Assembly (NCBI GenBank): GCA_963082975.1
Contig: OY720344.1
Location: 70,212,546 to 70,276,545 of the forward strand
DNA: 64,000 bases
Source of the DNA: Labia minor
Taxonomy: Eukaryota > Arthropoda > Insecta > Dermaptera > Spongiphoridae
Direction: 5' to 3'
Shown here: piece by piece, positions 23,530 through 35,619 of the stretch
How positions within the stretch are numbered: the first letter of the stretch is position 1
How the letters are laid out: every line of letters starts with the position of its first letter
The notes under the pieces: model-generated
Databases searched by the model: none
What the model saw: the letters and a program-made list of their open reading frames with translations, nothing else
Told to the model about the DNA's origin: nothing
Made by a program: the position numbers and the translations under genes

Positions 23530-23850
23530 ACTATCTAACTATTTATTTATCTATCTCTGTAGCTCTACTCGAAAGTTCTTGGTTGCAGCATCCACATTCC
23601 TTCAACTGTTCCTATTCTGAGCTAAACACATTGAACGCCAATTTTCTCCCATCACTCTTACTTTCCTTCCTTCATTGTCTACCAGCCGGATGTTTCCCAA
23701 TCGGTCTCCCCATAAATATATTTTTTGCAAGTCTATCATCACTCATTCTTGCAACGTTTCCTTCTCATCACTACCTTCTCGATTTTATCTGTAGATGCAT
23801 AGAGGTCATGCAATTCCTAGTTATGGAGTCTCCGCCCTTCCCCGGTGGTT
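23530..23850 (-). pseudogene. LINE 3' coding tail, antisense
   Basis: This minus-strand copy runs from a (TCTA)n tract through complements of AAAKNFRVP-, GRPxGKRP- and LHDLYAS-coding segments ('gatgcatagaggtcatgcaattcc'). It ends near the TGEWRR-coding segment ('ccccggtgg'). The 173-codon plus-strand frame spanning it (23346-23867), the longest in the window, is antisense to the LINE and is not taken as a gene. Confidence 0.75.
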
Positions 23851-23869
23851 CAAAAGGTTTCAGTTGAAA

Positions 23870-25500
23870 AGATTATTATTATCTATCTTATTTTAAATGT
23901 TCTTAAACAACATTCTAAACAGACATTTTTCTCTTTTGATATGTATTTTTTTGTAATTTGATTTAAATTTTATTTATTCAAAAGACCTTTATTTACTGAG
24001 TTTGCAAGTAAGAATGTGAAAACATTATCCTTTCGATTAAATTATTCAATTTAATTATAATTTCAATTAAAAAGTTTTATTATTTTCAATTACTATATCT
24101 AGATTTAGGCTATTATTAATCAAAGAATATTTTTGAATTGATTTAATCGATTTATATTTTTTTTATTAAATTATGTAAGTATTTACATGTATATATTAAT
24201 ATATATATATTATATTAATATATATATTCTATATATTGTTAATTCCAGATTTAAATTTAAACTAAATTGATTGAGATATATATCATTAAACAATAAACGA
24301 TCATAATTAAAATTATATTTTATTCATAAACACTAATTAATAAATCCTGAATTTATGAATAGAATTCATATCTTATTATATATTTATATTTGCAAAATCA
24401 GTAATGTTTTATCTTTTCATTATTAAAATAATATAATCTACATTAAAAATATATTTCTTTCTTTCTCATAATATAAAGAAATGATTTTAACTTATTATTA
24501 CGAGTATATATAGGTACTTTTAAAGGCAAAATAATTAATCATTATTTAGGTCGCTGAAGTGTTTCGCCTTTACAGATCATTTCCTAAAGATAAATAATCA
24601 AAACCAACTGCGATTCTGAGTCTAATTAAATGAATTCAGCCAATTTATTCATATAAATTATTCTATTATGAAGAAGTAGTTAACGTATTCATTATATTCA
24701 ATATATATTAGGTTTATATATTATATTTATTAATAATTATACATTTGTAGATATAGAGTGTAATTTTATTTGTTTTTTCTTCATATGGTTTAATTCTCAC
24801 GATTTTAATTAAAATATATATTTTTTTAAAAAATGAAAACTGTAATTTGTGTTCCAATTTGATAAGAATTACTCATAATCAAATTTTATTTGCACATTGA
24901 TGTTTTATATTAATTATCTCTTTCTCTATAATTATTGATTTTTTTTTATTCTATAATACAATAATATATATTTAATATTAATTTAGATTTTTAAATCAAT
25001 CGATGTTTCTACTAAATTATCACTTATTATATTAAATCAAATTTGCTTATATATAATAACGAAAAATAAAATAAATATTTATAAAATTCCATACACACAC
25101 ACAATATTCATTTATTATTTCTTTTAAACTATATTATTATATCTGATATTTATTCATATTTAGAAATGGATGTTATACAGTATGAAAGAAGAACTTTGGA
25201 TAAGTGAAATAAAAAAAACATTAGTAAGTGCCATCAGTAAATTTACAATCCACAACTTATTCTATTTTTATAATTATGTAATTACTTTTAATTAAATTGT
25301 GAACAAATTGTTTTAAATTTAATCAATTTTTTTGTGTAATTATGGGATATCTTTAAAAAAAAATGACCTTAAAACACTTTCAAAATAGATTATATATAGT
25401 ATATATATACATATATATATTTATTTATTTATTTATTTATAGTAAGCTTGTAATGTATTTCTTGAATTGTCATTTGAAGTTATAAAATTGAAGTACACAA
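23870..25500. other. AT-rich stretch, no gene seen
   Basis: AT palindromes near 24185-24235, (TATT)n near 25420-25440 and (AC)n near 25092-25102. Nothing else is recognised. Confidence 0.55.
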
Positions 25501-25509
25501 TAAAAAAGC

Positions 25510-26003
25510 AAAGTTGAGATTCATTGCGTTAAAAAAAGGCAAAATTTCCGGTTGGTTGAATTCCGTCCGGTGGTTCACGGCAGCCAGCAGGAAGCCTCCT
25601 CACCTCAGTCCTAGCCGAGAGACTGCAACGAGAAAACGTTTTCGTGTCCGTCTCAACATTCTTACTTCATATTTCAATATTTATTACTTTTTGATGCATG
25701 TGTGCATTCGTGTCTGTGTGTGTGTGTATATATCTATGTGACTTCTTCTCCTTTTCGTTCGCGTAGCCCCACCAACGTTAACCGGTTGCCGATGCAACTT
25801 TCCTATATTCATTTTTTCGCATCATCCATGACACGGTAGTGAGAGGTTCCGTTGCTAAGGGGCCTTCATCTGCCACGATGCACTCGCCACGCAGTTACTA
25901 CTTTTCGTGAATAGTGAGAGAGATAATGATTCTTGTGCCAATGGACTGAGCATGCGTGTATTTGGATATCGCTGGCCTTTCTGGAATCATCCTCCTATTC
26001 CAG
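25510..26003 (+). promoter_or_regulatory. GC-rich island, candidate first exon with splice donor
   Basis: About 490 bp of higher G+C, non-repetitive sequence sits in AT-rich flanks. On the plus strand an ATG at 25952 opens 17 codons (MRVFGYRWPFWNHPPIP), and the frame runs into CAG/GTAGCA at 26001, a plausible phase-1 donor. Upstream ATGs give only short uORFs, which would fit a long 5' UTR. A (GT)n tract lies at 25716-25728. The island matches nothing else in the window. The exon call is inference: no family is recognised, and a chance island is possible. Confidence 0.35.
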
Positions 26004-26039
26004 GTAGCAATCACTCCAATGACTTTCCAACGCAATAAA

Positions 26040-27530
26040 TAAAAATATTTATCTTTTAAAACGTTTACATCTTTTCAAAGAATCATTTGATTTATTCCGA
26101 ACAAATTGGATCTTATTTCTTAATAAAAACACCTATTACACTTATTTTAATTAATACTATGACCCATAGTTTCAATTACAATTGTTTAATAAATAATTGA
26201 ATTCAAATTTTTAAAATTTCAATAACAATGAAAAAGAAACAGAATCTTTCATTTCAAATAAAATCTTTGTTTTAAATTTTTATTCATTTTAGAAACTATA
26301 GTTTTGTTGGTTTTTTCAATTTTTTAAAATATAATATAAAATACAAATTAAATATTAATTAATTAATTATTTTCTTAATTTTTTTAAATTTTATCTTTAT
26401 TGAAAAAACTAGAATTTGATTATTTTGTATAAAATTTTGATAACCCAATTAAAAATCTCTAACATTTTATTTTAAATATTTTATTTACAATATATAATTA
26501 CATTCACTCTCTTTGGACGTATACCTTTTTTTATTGTGTATGCGAAATCAACAAATTGCAAATAATTTACTCTCTTATCAAATATGTATTTACTTATTAA
26601 CTGGAGAAATGTAGATTTATTTGATTTGTTTTCTTTTCTTAATATCATAAACGGTTGTTTCTCTTATATTTTTTAAAAGTATATAAAAGGAGGTTATCAG
26701 GTAATTTGGTTGGCGTTTTCCATCTTGTTTTGCAAACGCGATGATATATCAAATAATTTTATAAATATCTCACTGAAAAATAAATCTTAATTTCTGCCAC
26801 CTTTTAAGAATTTACATATTAATTTTATTAACTAATCAAGGGACTAATTTAGACGATGCATATATTTGATTAGATAAATATAATATATATTTGTATAATT
26901 TGAATGTCTGTTTCTGATTTGTCGAACTATTTAATGATATATGATTTATAATGTAAATTTATATTTTTATACAATTTTTCAATGAATATAATAAATAAAA
27001 CAAAATTTCAATTCTCTAAGGATTAATTTTATTTAATTTTTCCTTTTATATTTTTAATAGAATAAAAATAATTTAATTTTCATTCAAATACTAACTAAAA
27101 CAAGTAATTTGTCCATAGATAATGTTTAAATAAAAGAGAACAAATATATTATATTTCTGCACAACCGGAATAATTAAATTATATTATCATCTACAATCAA
27201 AATATTTTAGAGAAAGATAAATGACCTAATTATTTTAATAAATATTTTACTTATATAGAATATACATATTATTATTATAATCACAGTTTTAAAAATTAAA
27301 TAAAAAAGAATGAATGAAATTAATTTAATAAATTTTCTTATCATCAAATATGATGAAACTAATATAATTGATCAGATAATATCCTTTTTTTATTTAAACT
27401 GAATCTCTAGAGAACCTTTGATTACCATTCATTCTCGGATTACATAAATATAATATATATTTTTTTTAGTTTTAGTTATTTTTTCAATAGTTTATCATTT
27501 AGCAACCAAATTCTAAATTAAATAAGCTGG
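26040..27530. other. AT-rich stretch, no gene seen
   Basis: No recognised family or coding region. An intronic setting would be consistent if the preceding island is an exon. Confidence 0.5.
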
Positions 27531-27640
27531 AGTGTCTCTACTCGACTATATCGCAATTTGAATTGGATTAAATAACATATATTATATTTAAATTTATTTT
27601 TAATTAATTATCTATATATATAAAGGAGAGTGTTTGTATG

Positions 27641-27671
<31 letters not shown>

Positions 27672-28164
27672 TTTGTTTACTTTTTTGCTGTCATAGAAAC
27701 AAACAAAAAAGAAATTTCCTACTTAACCGACACTTTACCGCTAATTTAGAATTATAAACATCAAAAAATAAGAAACGATTTCTATGAAATTACATCACAA
27801 TATTCTTATATACCTCTATGGTAACATAGGCTCTATAGATTTTATTAATATCTAATCAATAACCGCAGAATTTAATTTTTTAAAGTTTATATATTCTCCG
27901 TGTTGTTCATTCATGGCCCACTGACTGGCGGACTCATCAATGTATATAACTCTTAAGTATTTCCAATCAAAGAATTATTATAATATTTAACTTTTTATTT
28001 TAAATTCTAATATTAAAATATCATTTCAATTAATTTAATAAAATATTTAAATCATATTTAACTTAAATTATTTTGTATTTATTCTTTCCATATTTGAATA
28101 GTTACTTCTTTTATTTTAAGGGAGGGAATTAACTATGATCTAAAAAAATTAATAAATGAACTTA

Positions 28165-28365
28165 ATAATAAATAAGTTGACCTGTGGCCATGTCCGAACC
28201 GACCGACGGTTTGAAGTAAATTAATTTCCAGCTACAGAAACAATTTAAAATAATTTTAATATATCTATTAATGTAATAAAAAACAGATATGGATAGAACA
28301 TAAATATTTTTAATTTTATTTTATTTATAATATATATGTAAACACACAGTCTGGTCTTACATATA
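28165..28365 (+). repeat. Family A head carried in Helitron H2
   Basis: AAGTTGACCTGTGGCCATG and the following CCGACCGACGG match 13074 and 17749. The copy ends in 'cacagtctggtcttac', which resembles in inverse the 'agaccaggctgtg' after the head of the full element at 13250. It directly abuts LINE sequence. Confidence 0.75.
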
Positions 28366-28660
28366 TAACGCCTGTTATCATGCAGTAAAGAGGCTTATCT
28401 CATCAAAATTATTATCAAAGGGAATGAAAATTAAAATATATAAAACAATTATTTTGTCTGTTGTATTATATGAGTGTGAGACATGGTCTATGATCTTAGG
28501 AGATGAGAGTGGATTCAGAGTATTTGAGAATAGGATTCTTCCCAGCATTTATGGGCCAAAGATGAGGACACCAGGGAATGACGTAAGAAAGATGGAACAG
28601 AGGCTCAGGATAAGGACACTTGGAGAAATGTGGTTGTAGCTGACAAGAACTTTCGAGTAG
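28366..28660 (+). pseudogene. LINE RT fragment carried in Helitron H2
   Basis: Translates as KIKIYKTIILSVVLYECETW, then FRVFENRILPSIYGPK. A deletion removes the middle of the tail, and it continues near the DVREM-...-TLGEMWL segment to the (GATA) end at about 28656. The intact CETW motif is the usual conserved box of LINE ORF2 C-terminal regions. 71 codons are open. Confidence 0.8.
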
Positions 28661-29679
28661 ATAGATATAACATATTCAATAAAAATATATATAATTAATT
28701 TACTGATTAAATTAAAATATCTTTTAAATAATCACACAATAAGAAATGAATGTTTTATGTTATGCATTGATTGAAACAAAATGGATGAAAACCTTTTACT
28801 ACTTTCAACCAAATACTATGTACCACTCGGGGGTACAGGGGGCGGAGCCCCCGTCTAGATGTGAAGAGCGACGAAGGAGCTCTGAGCAGCTAGTAAATTA
28901 TAAATTAAAAATAATATTTATTAAACCAGCGCATGTTTTGCTCTTTGTTGATGGCACCACGTCACGTGTTGGCGCGTGAATTCCAGTGTTAAAAAATTAA
29001 TTCTGGCACTTTTAGCTATTCTATATATAGCGGTTTTATACAGTTTTTAATCATGTGAAAAACTATCAAACATATATCTTTATTTGTACGGTCACTTTAG
29101 AGAAAAAAAAATCAAAACGTTGTAGGTAATGACCCTCTTCCGGATGAGCTAGATTTCTCAAAAGTTGATAGAAAACTACGAATTTTGAATAATGCCCGTA
29201 TACCAAATTTCATTATTCTAGCTCAAACCGTTTTTGCGTAATCTTGTCTATATACATACATACATACATATACACAGAGAGAGAGAGAGAGAGAAAGACA
29301 GACAGACATTTTTCTCAACCTTAGTGAAAATGATTCAGGAACCTTCAAAACGTATTAAAACATCAAAATCTCGACAACGAAAATTCTTGTGATCGCAATA
29401 CTATCTCTGGCAAGATAGTAAAAATCAGACCATTTAATATGAACTAGCTGCTCCGAGCGCCTTCGGCGCTCTTCACACCTAGACGGGGGCTCCGCCCCCT
29501 GTACCCCCGAGTGATACATAGTATTTGGTTGAAAGTCTGTATGTAAAAGGTTTTCATCCATTTTGTTTCCATCAGTATAAGTAGATAAGATATTTATTTG
29601 TTTTCTTGTAAAATATATTTTAATTTAATCAGTAAATTAATTATATATTATTATTGTATATGTTATATTTATCTAACTC

Positions 29680-30535
29680 TGTGTCTCTACAGTTTTCGAA
29701 AGTTCTTAGCCGCAGCATCCACATTTCTCTAAGCGTCCCTATCCTGAGCTACAACCAAATCCTACCCTGTCCCATCTCTCCCATGTCCCTTCCTTCATTG
29801 TCCACCCACCTTGGTCCTTGGTCTTCCACCGGATGTTTCCCAATCGGTTTCTCTAATTCCAACCACGTCCCCTTCCCATCCCAGCCTTCTCGATTTTATA
29901 ACCTTAACTATATCTGGACATTATTTCTCGTTATGCCATCTCCGCCATCCTCCTGTGACCTCCTCTTCTTTTGGCCTATAAATGCTGCGAACAATATTAA
30001 TCTCACAAATACTCTGGTCTCCCAGAGTCATCGATAGGGTGACCAAACGTCCCGTCTTTAAGTGCTCTGTCCCAAAAATGTCTTCGGGACACCATACTGT
30101 CCCGTTTTTTCAATATTTAGGACATTTCGTAATTTTTTTTTCAAAATTTTTTCAATTTAGTTCTAAAAAAAAGGTATACCGTTTGTTCCGGTTTGGTGTT
30201 TTCGAAATATGGTCACCCTAGTCATCGATCAACATGAAAAATAATTATTTTATATATTTTAATTTTGATCCTCTTGATGAGATAAGCCCCTTTACTGTAT
30301 AATAACAGGCGTTACTCAATTACAACGTCGATTTAAATTCTTCTCGAATATTATTATCCTTCGTGATTAGAGATCTTAAGTATTTAAATATTTATACTTT
30401 TTCAAATTCTACATTTTGTATGTTAATTGTATGTAAGTCGTATCCGTATCATAATTCTTGAATTTTTTTGTTTAATTACATTTCGGTTGATTTTTCCCCA
30501 ATTTCTCTAATCATATGTCTCCTCTTCCAGTCCAA
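29680..30535 (-). pseudogene. LINE RT fragment carried in Helitron H3
   Basis: The minus-strand LINE tail has landmarks 'ctacaaccaaatcctaccctgtcccatc', 'ggatgtttcccaatcgg' and 'gttatgccatctccgcc' (all read as the antisense), then the cluster-start segment near 30290-30535. It is split at 30035 by a MITE. No intact frame remains. Confidence 0.75.
30035..30220. mobile_element. 186-bp hAT-like MITE with perfect 8-bp target duplication
   Basis: Terminal inverted repeats are TAGGGTGACCA (30035) and TGGTCACCCTA (to 30220). Flanking direct repeats GTCATCGA occur at 30027-30034 and 30221-30228 with no mismatch. An 8-bp duplication with short TIRs fits the hAT superfamily. It sits within the LINE fragment of Helitron H3. 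The 79-codon frame across it is incidental. Confidence 0.9.
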
Positions 30536-30714
30536 TTCATTTACCTAAGGCATTTAAATTTCTTAATTTGGCTAGAACACTCCATTTTTAAAAATTTTAA
30601 ATAGAGGGAGAGAGAGAGAGGTTCTAATTATATATATACGTATCTGTTTCTATGACAGCAAAAAAGTAAACAAATTACATACATACAAACAAACACTCTC
30701 CTTTATATATATTT

Positions 30715-30892
30715 CTGGAAAATGGAACACCCGCAGCTCAGCTCAGGAGTTACCTAAGATTCTAATTTCTTTTTTATTTTTCATCATTTGAGGTACCCTG
30801 TACCTCAGAAAAATTTGGTTACCTTACTCCTTGTAGTTTAGGCTCTGGAGTTTTTTGCGTACAGACGGACACTACCGTATAAAATATATAGA
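30715..30892 (-). mobile_element. Helitron-like 5' end of a second family
   Basis: On the minus strand it starts TCTATATATTTTATACGG, preceded by A, then GTAGTGTCCGTCTGTACG. TCTATATAT-type starts followed by a CCGTCTG block resemble other arthropod Helitron 5' ends. It runs until it meets H3 at about 30714. No 3' end is assigned. Confidence 0.4.
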
Positions 30893-30899
30893 TATGTAA

Positions 30900-32460
30900 A
30901 AAAAAGAAAATACAAAGAACTTTAAATAATATATCCTTTAACTCAGAACTATGTAATGATTTATTTCTATTCTCGATTCAATAACTGATAAATTTTTAAA
31001 ATAATATATATATTTGTCTTAGTATAAGGCTTTTTCTCAAAAATGGTTTATGAGAATAAATTATCTAAATATCACTAACTCATTGACGATACTGAACCGT
31101 CAAGAAATCATATTCCTTTAATCACCCCTATCCTGAGCCATCCAATGTCCATCCTCTCCTATCTACCTTTATATAATTGAGAATTAAATAATAAAATCAA
31201 TTTGTAATTAAAAAGTGATATTATTTATTATATTTTATTAAGACTAGATTATAGTAAGTAGTATAGTAGTTTAAATTTATTTGATATTTATATTTTTTTG
31301 AAGATTAAAACAAAAGAAATTTAATATTAAAATAACAATTTGCAAAATATTGATATATTTTATATTTATTTTTTCTGTTATAATTAATATTTACAGTAAA
31401 TAAATATAATGTGCAATTTTATATATAACATATATATATTTATTTCTATTGAAAATTTCTCTCTATTTAAAATATACAAATAAAAAAAAGGGATTGTATA
31501 TTCAATCACAAACTAAAAAAAGAAAAAACAAATTTAAATTATTTGATCCTTTGTCCATAAATGATTCAGACAATTCTTTTGTTTCATGGCAATATAGTAT
31601 CATATTTGAAGCCGAACTGCCTTTGCATTATTTTTGTTAAATATACTACTGAAAGAGAACATCTACTTTTATTTTCCAAATCGGATATATAATATTTAAA
31701 CAAATAATACTATATATTATATAATGGATTTTAATGTTAAAAAATTTAAATATTAAAATTTAAAATGAGAAAACCAAAGAGCATTTTGTTGTTTAATTTT
31801 TTAGGGATGAATTTAATATTATAATACTTAATATACCTCGTTTAAGTAAATAGGATTATAGACATTGCCTAAAGGGCTAATTAAAAAATATTTAATTAAA
31901 ACTAAATCTATAATTTATTAATTAGTATATATATATATATTTATATGTGTTAACGCAAAGGAGTTCCCAATTGAAAATATGCTCCAGCGCATAAATCAAT
32001 TCCCTTATTTACGATAACAAGTTTTTATTTAATTCAAAAACTGTTTGTCAAGGCCGCCAGCGAATCTTTTATTTTTAAAAGGGGATTAGCGAAACCTTTT
32101 AATGCACTTAATACTTACCAAATGGGCTAGTTAGACTAAGATATCTCCTAATTATAAGAAATATCCTAATCGTCTCTAGGTGACCCGAAAAATATATATG
32201 AAATATTTATACCTGAATATAAAACAAATAATGTTAATATAAAATAAACAAAAAATTAATAAACAACTAAATTATAAAATAAAATTGAGGTCACACAATG
32301 GTAACAAAGAAATTATCCAGCGGACCTCAGATTATATCAAATCAATTCCCTTTAAAAAATTTTCCGAATTTGGGGACCTTAACACATCTAATTTTATAGA
32401 ACTTTCAAAATTCTAATTAAAAAATCAACCTTTTATTATTATTATATTTATGACTAATTT
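30900..32460. other. AT-rich stretch with a short LINE scrap
   Basis: 31110-31170 has 'cctatcctgagccatccaatg', a scrap of LINE antisense tail. The rest is AT-rich with no recognised feature. 31965-32130 is slightly richer in G+C but unassigned. Confidence 0.45.
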
Positions 32461-32471
32461 AATTTATTATA

Positions 32472-32770
32472 AGGCGACACAGGGTGAGAGGCTAGCGACG
32501 CTGTCTCACATTCTCGTGATCCCGGGTTCAAGTCCCGCGTCGGGGAGGGAATTTCTCTAGCTGGGGTCTATGGGACGGAGTCAACTCAGCCTCCGGGATC
32601 AACATTGGGAAGCTACTTGATAAAAAGTAGCGCCTCCGATCAAGAAAATCAAGGTAAAAGTTGATAGGACCCATTCTCTTGATCATAGGACACCTAATTG
32701 ATATAACCGACTTGATTGGCGTTGTCCTTGCGTAGGACGTACAAAAGTCAGAGGTTTTTTATTATTTTTA
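32472..32770 (+). mobile_element. tRNA-derived SINE, best preserved copy
   Basis: The head has an A-box-like GAGGCTAGCGACG and a good B box GGGTTCAAGTC (about 32525), the internal Pol III promoter derived from a tRNA. The body follows with 'gggaatttctctagctgggg', 'attgggaagctacttgataa', 'gcgcctccgatcaagaaaat', 'ttggcgttgtccttgcgtag', and a T/A-rich tail. Full length is about 300 bp. No tRNA cloverleaf with a proper anticodon arm can be drawn by eye, so it is a SINE and not a tRNA gene. Confidence 0.85.
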
Positions 32771-32779
32771 TTTTATATT

Positions 32780-34450
32780 ATGTTATTATATTATTATCTA
32801 CAGCAGAGGGTCTCCTGTATGTACCACTTGTTCCTTATAATCTTCCAGTACACTTTCTTTTATTAGCGAAAACATTCTAGTAGTACCTGAACTTTTTGAT
32901 GGAAATTTCTGTGGAACCATATAAGTCAATGGAGATGAAAACGGATATTCCATTATTGGATACCAGACATGAATATAATAATATTTATTCTTAATAAATT
33001 CGCTTTAAAAAAACCAGTAAATATGAATATAATTCTGCCTAAAAATAAATCCTCTGGACACACTCTACGTATTTATTTTTTAATTAAAAATAAATATGAC
33101 AGACCCACGCGTAGAGTGAATTTTTTTTTTTTTTTTTTTTTTTGATAGATTTTTATTTTTTTTTAAAATTAAAATATCGAAATTCTCATTAAGAACTAAT
33201 TAAGGTTTTTCACGGAAAGGCGGATATATTCAAGGAATATCACACACTTGTTCCTCCATTGAAACTAGAATGAATCCTTTTTAAAATTATTTTTTCTATA
33301 TTTTTTTTCATTTATATTTATTTAATAATTATTTCTCTAATTTTTTTTACTGTTTATTCATTTTTGTAATATTTCTATTATTATAAAAAATTTTGAATTA
33401 TATTTATAGACATCTCATCCAGTTTAGAATTTTATCTTTTTAAACTTATTTTTTTATTACGCAATATTCAATCAATTCTTTCATTCAATTCAATTTCTTT
33501 AAAGTCGTAATTTTTTTTTTCAAAACATTTTTTTTATATAAATTAACTTAAATTTAATTTCTGTGAAAATATCATTTGTAATTGCAATTCCAAATTAGAG
33601 CGAAATTTAATATTACATCAGAACTACATTTCTAATATTATTACAAATAAAATTAATTTGATCATATTAACACAATATTTATTTGAAAAATTGAAGAAAA
33701 ATTACCTTATTTACTATAAAATTTAAATTTTACTATAATATATTCCTTTTAAAGAATTTTGATTGAATCTGATAAAAAAACTGTTTATTTAGAAGTTAAT
33801 TTGATGGGTAGACATATGATAAAATTTGTATTTTAGGAGAAATGAATTTATATTATTAAGATAGTTTTTAATATATTAGGGGATGGATGTTGGTTGTTTT
33901 GCATAAGGGTCATGACCCTTTTGCTCATTCTCCACAGTCTCATAAACAAGGTCAAGGATCTGAGCCAAGACGCATAATGAAAAATAAAATATAAAAAGAA
34001 GCAACTAAGCGTAACGAGAAAGTGACTAAAAACTAAGGAGTAGTTGAAGTGACATCAAAGCCTGTTGAGGGGAGAACTAATGTTGACATTTATACCGAAA
34101 GGAAACGTGATCTACAAGTGCATGAAAGGGTAAACATGGCTTAATATCGGTATATTTTTGCTTCACAGATTGAATGAAATGCCATGATATCTTTTATCAG
34201 GAATAACACAGTATCGCTGATAATTTTTTTTGCTTTGGTGCTTTGTAGCATCCTCAATGTCTAATATCAATTTCATCATTTTTTGTTGTATTTATTTTTA
34301 TTTAGAGAACTATTTAGAAAACTTTATTCAAAATATTGCAATATTTTCATTTTTATATTGGAATTCTCGATAATCTCAGTAAAACAAAAAAGGATTCAAA
34401 AACATTTATTAAAAAAAAATGATTGCAAATTTAAAAAATTGTATTTATTT
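32780..34450. other. AT-rich stretch, no gene seen
   Basis: T23-type run at about 33120-33143. A less AT-rich patch at 33890-34140 ('gcataagggtcatgaccc', a near-palindrome) has no open frame of note. Confidence 0.5.
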
Positions 34451-34457
34451 ATTGAGA

Positions 34458-34705
34458 AGAGGTCACGTAGTCTGAAGGGCAACACGCTTGTCTCTCATCC
34501 AAAATTCTCTCTAACCGAGTTCTTTGAGTATGAAGTATATACATACACCCTACGTGATCAAAATTGGGAATTTACGTAAAATAAAAAGAAAGGGCCTCAA
34601 GAAAAAGGTTGAGATGATCCGTTGAACTGATCATACAACATCTTTACCAACCGAATTGATATGCGCCCTTCTTTCATGTGCAAAAAAGGTTTTTTATTTA
34701 TTTAT
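34458..34705 (+). mobile_element. tRNA-derived SINE, degraded
   Basis: 'cacgtagtctgaagggcaac', 'aattgggaatttacg', 'ggttgagatgatccgttgaa', 'ctgatcata', 'tgatatgcgcccttctttc' and a TTTATTTA tail follow the same order as 32472. The B box is decayed. Confidence 0.7.
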
Positions 34706-35112
34706 TTATTGCTATTTTTATAAATATTATTTATCTTTTATATTTTAAAAGTTAAAAGTTCCATGAAAGGTGAGTCTTGTTAATAATGATTATTAATTTA
34801 GGTCTACTAGCGTGTCTTTTAATTGGTGTAGGAGAATTTTGATTAGTAGCTATAATGGTTAACATTCCGTTATTTTTTTTGTATTATTATTTTCGAATGA
34901 GATTAGTATTAGTCATTTGTATTTAGTGATAATAAGTTAAGACAAAGGAACTCGAAAATAATCATGTCTATAGTAATAGAATGAATTAAAATAACATTTA
35001 TAATTAGAGAAATTTAATAATAATATTCAATTTGATTAGATTAATGGGTTTTTTAAAACCTATATAATAAAATTTTATTTTAATAAATAAAATGTTATCA
35101 AGATTGCATGAA

Positions 35113-35606
35113 ATAAACAATATTTATTAAACCAGGGCATGTTTGGCTCTTTGTTGATGGCACCACGTCACGTGTTGGCGCGTGAGATTTGCACTGTTAA
35201 AAAATTAATTCTGGTACTTTAAGCGATTCAATCAAGCTGAAATTCTATATATAGCAGTTTTATACAATTATTAATCATTTGAAAAATTATCAAACATATA
35301 TCTTTATTTTTACGGTCACTTTAGAGGAAAAAAAATCAAAACGTTGTAGGTAATGACCCTCTTCCGGTTGAGCTACATTTCTTAAAAGTTGATAGAAAAC
35401 CTACGAATTTTGAATAATGCCCATGTACTAAATTTCATGATTATAGCTCAAACCGTTTTTGCGTAATCTTGTCTACACACATACACACATAGACATTTTT
35501 CTCAACCTTAGTGAAAATGATTCAGGAACCTTCAAAACGTATAAAATTAACAAAATCTCAACATCGAAAATTTTCGTGATCACAATACTATCTCTGGCGA
35601 GATAGT
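35113..35606 (+). mobile_element. Family C TIR element, left end missing
   Basis: Runs from TTTATTAAACCAGGGC through 'gatggcaccacgtcacgtg', 'aaaacgttgtaggtaatgac' and 'tgaataatgcccatg' to the terminus GGCGAGATAGT, an intact right TIR. The left 60-80 bp with the ACTATCTCGC end is absent or too diverged. Confidence 0.75.
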
Positions 35607-35619
35607 TAAAAGAGAAATA

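Larger units (their letters stand above)
27611..28893 (+). mobile_element. Non-autonomous Helitron H2, both ends present
   Basis: The 5' end is TCTATATATATAAAGGAG, preceded by host A at 27610. The 3' end has a degenerate GAGC...GCTC hairpin, spacer and CTAG (28890-28893), followed by host T. There is no target duplication, as expected for rolling-circle (Helitron) insertion between A and T. Contents in order: 5' end with a (TGTA)n tract, an AT block also found near 51740-52110, a family A head (28165-28365), a LINE RT fragment, and the Helitron 3' segment. It carries no helicase. Confidence 0.85.
27545..29419 (+). mobile_element. Family C TIR element interrupted by a Helitron
   Basis: The left piece (27545-27610) starts ACTATATCGCAATTTG. 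The right piece (28894-29419) resumes with 'aaattataaattaaaa', TTTATTAAACCAGCGC and 'gatggcaccacgtcacgtg', and ends GGCAAGATAGT. Joining 27610 to 28894 restores the arrangement of the uninterrupted copy at 7586 with no extra bases. The restored element would be about 590 bp. It contains a (GA)n/(CATA)n stretch near 29257-29295. Confidence 0.8.
29444..30714 (-). mobile_element. Non-autonomous Helitron H3, inverted
   Basis: On the minus strand the 3' end is a GAGCGCC-GAA-GGCGCTC hairpin followed by a short spacer and CTAG, with host T next (A at 29443). The 5' end resembles H2: 'tatatataaaggagagtgtttg' and 'ttgtttacttttttgctgtc'; its first bases are altered. Inside are a LINE RT tail and a nested hAT-like MITE. 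It lies 24 bp from the end of the family C element, in opposite orientation to H2. Confidence 0.8.

Noticed and set aside
23346-23867. 173-codon open frame, the longest in the window
   Set aside because: Its second half is antisense to a LINE ORF2 tail and the first half is AT-rich filler. The translation shows no family resemblance.
32480-32550. A tRNA gene
   Set aside because: A good B box is present, but the anticodon and acceptor stems do not fold by eye, and the sequence continues into a repeated SINE body.
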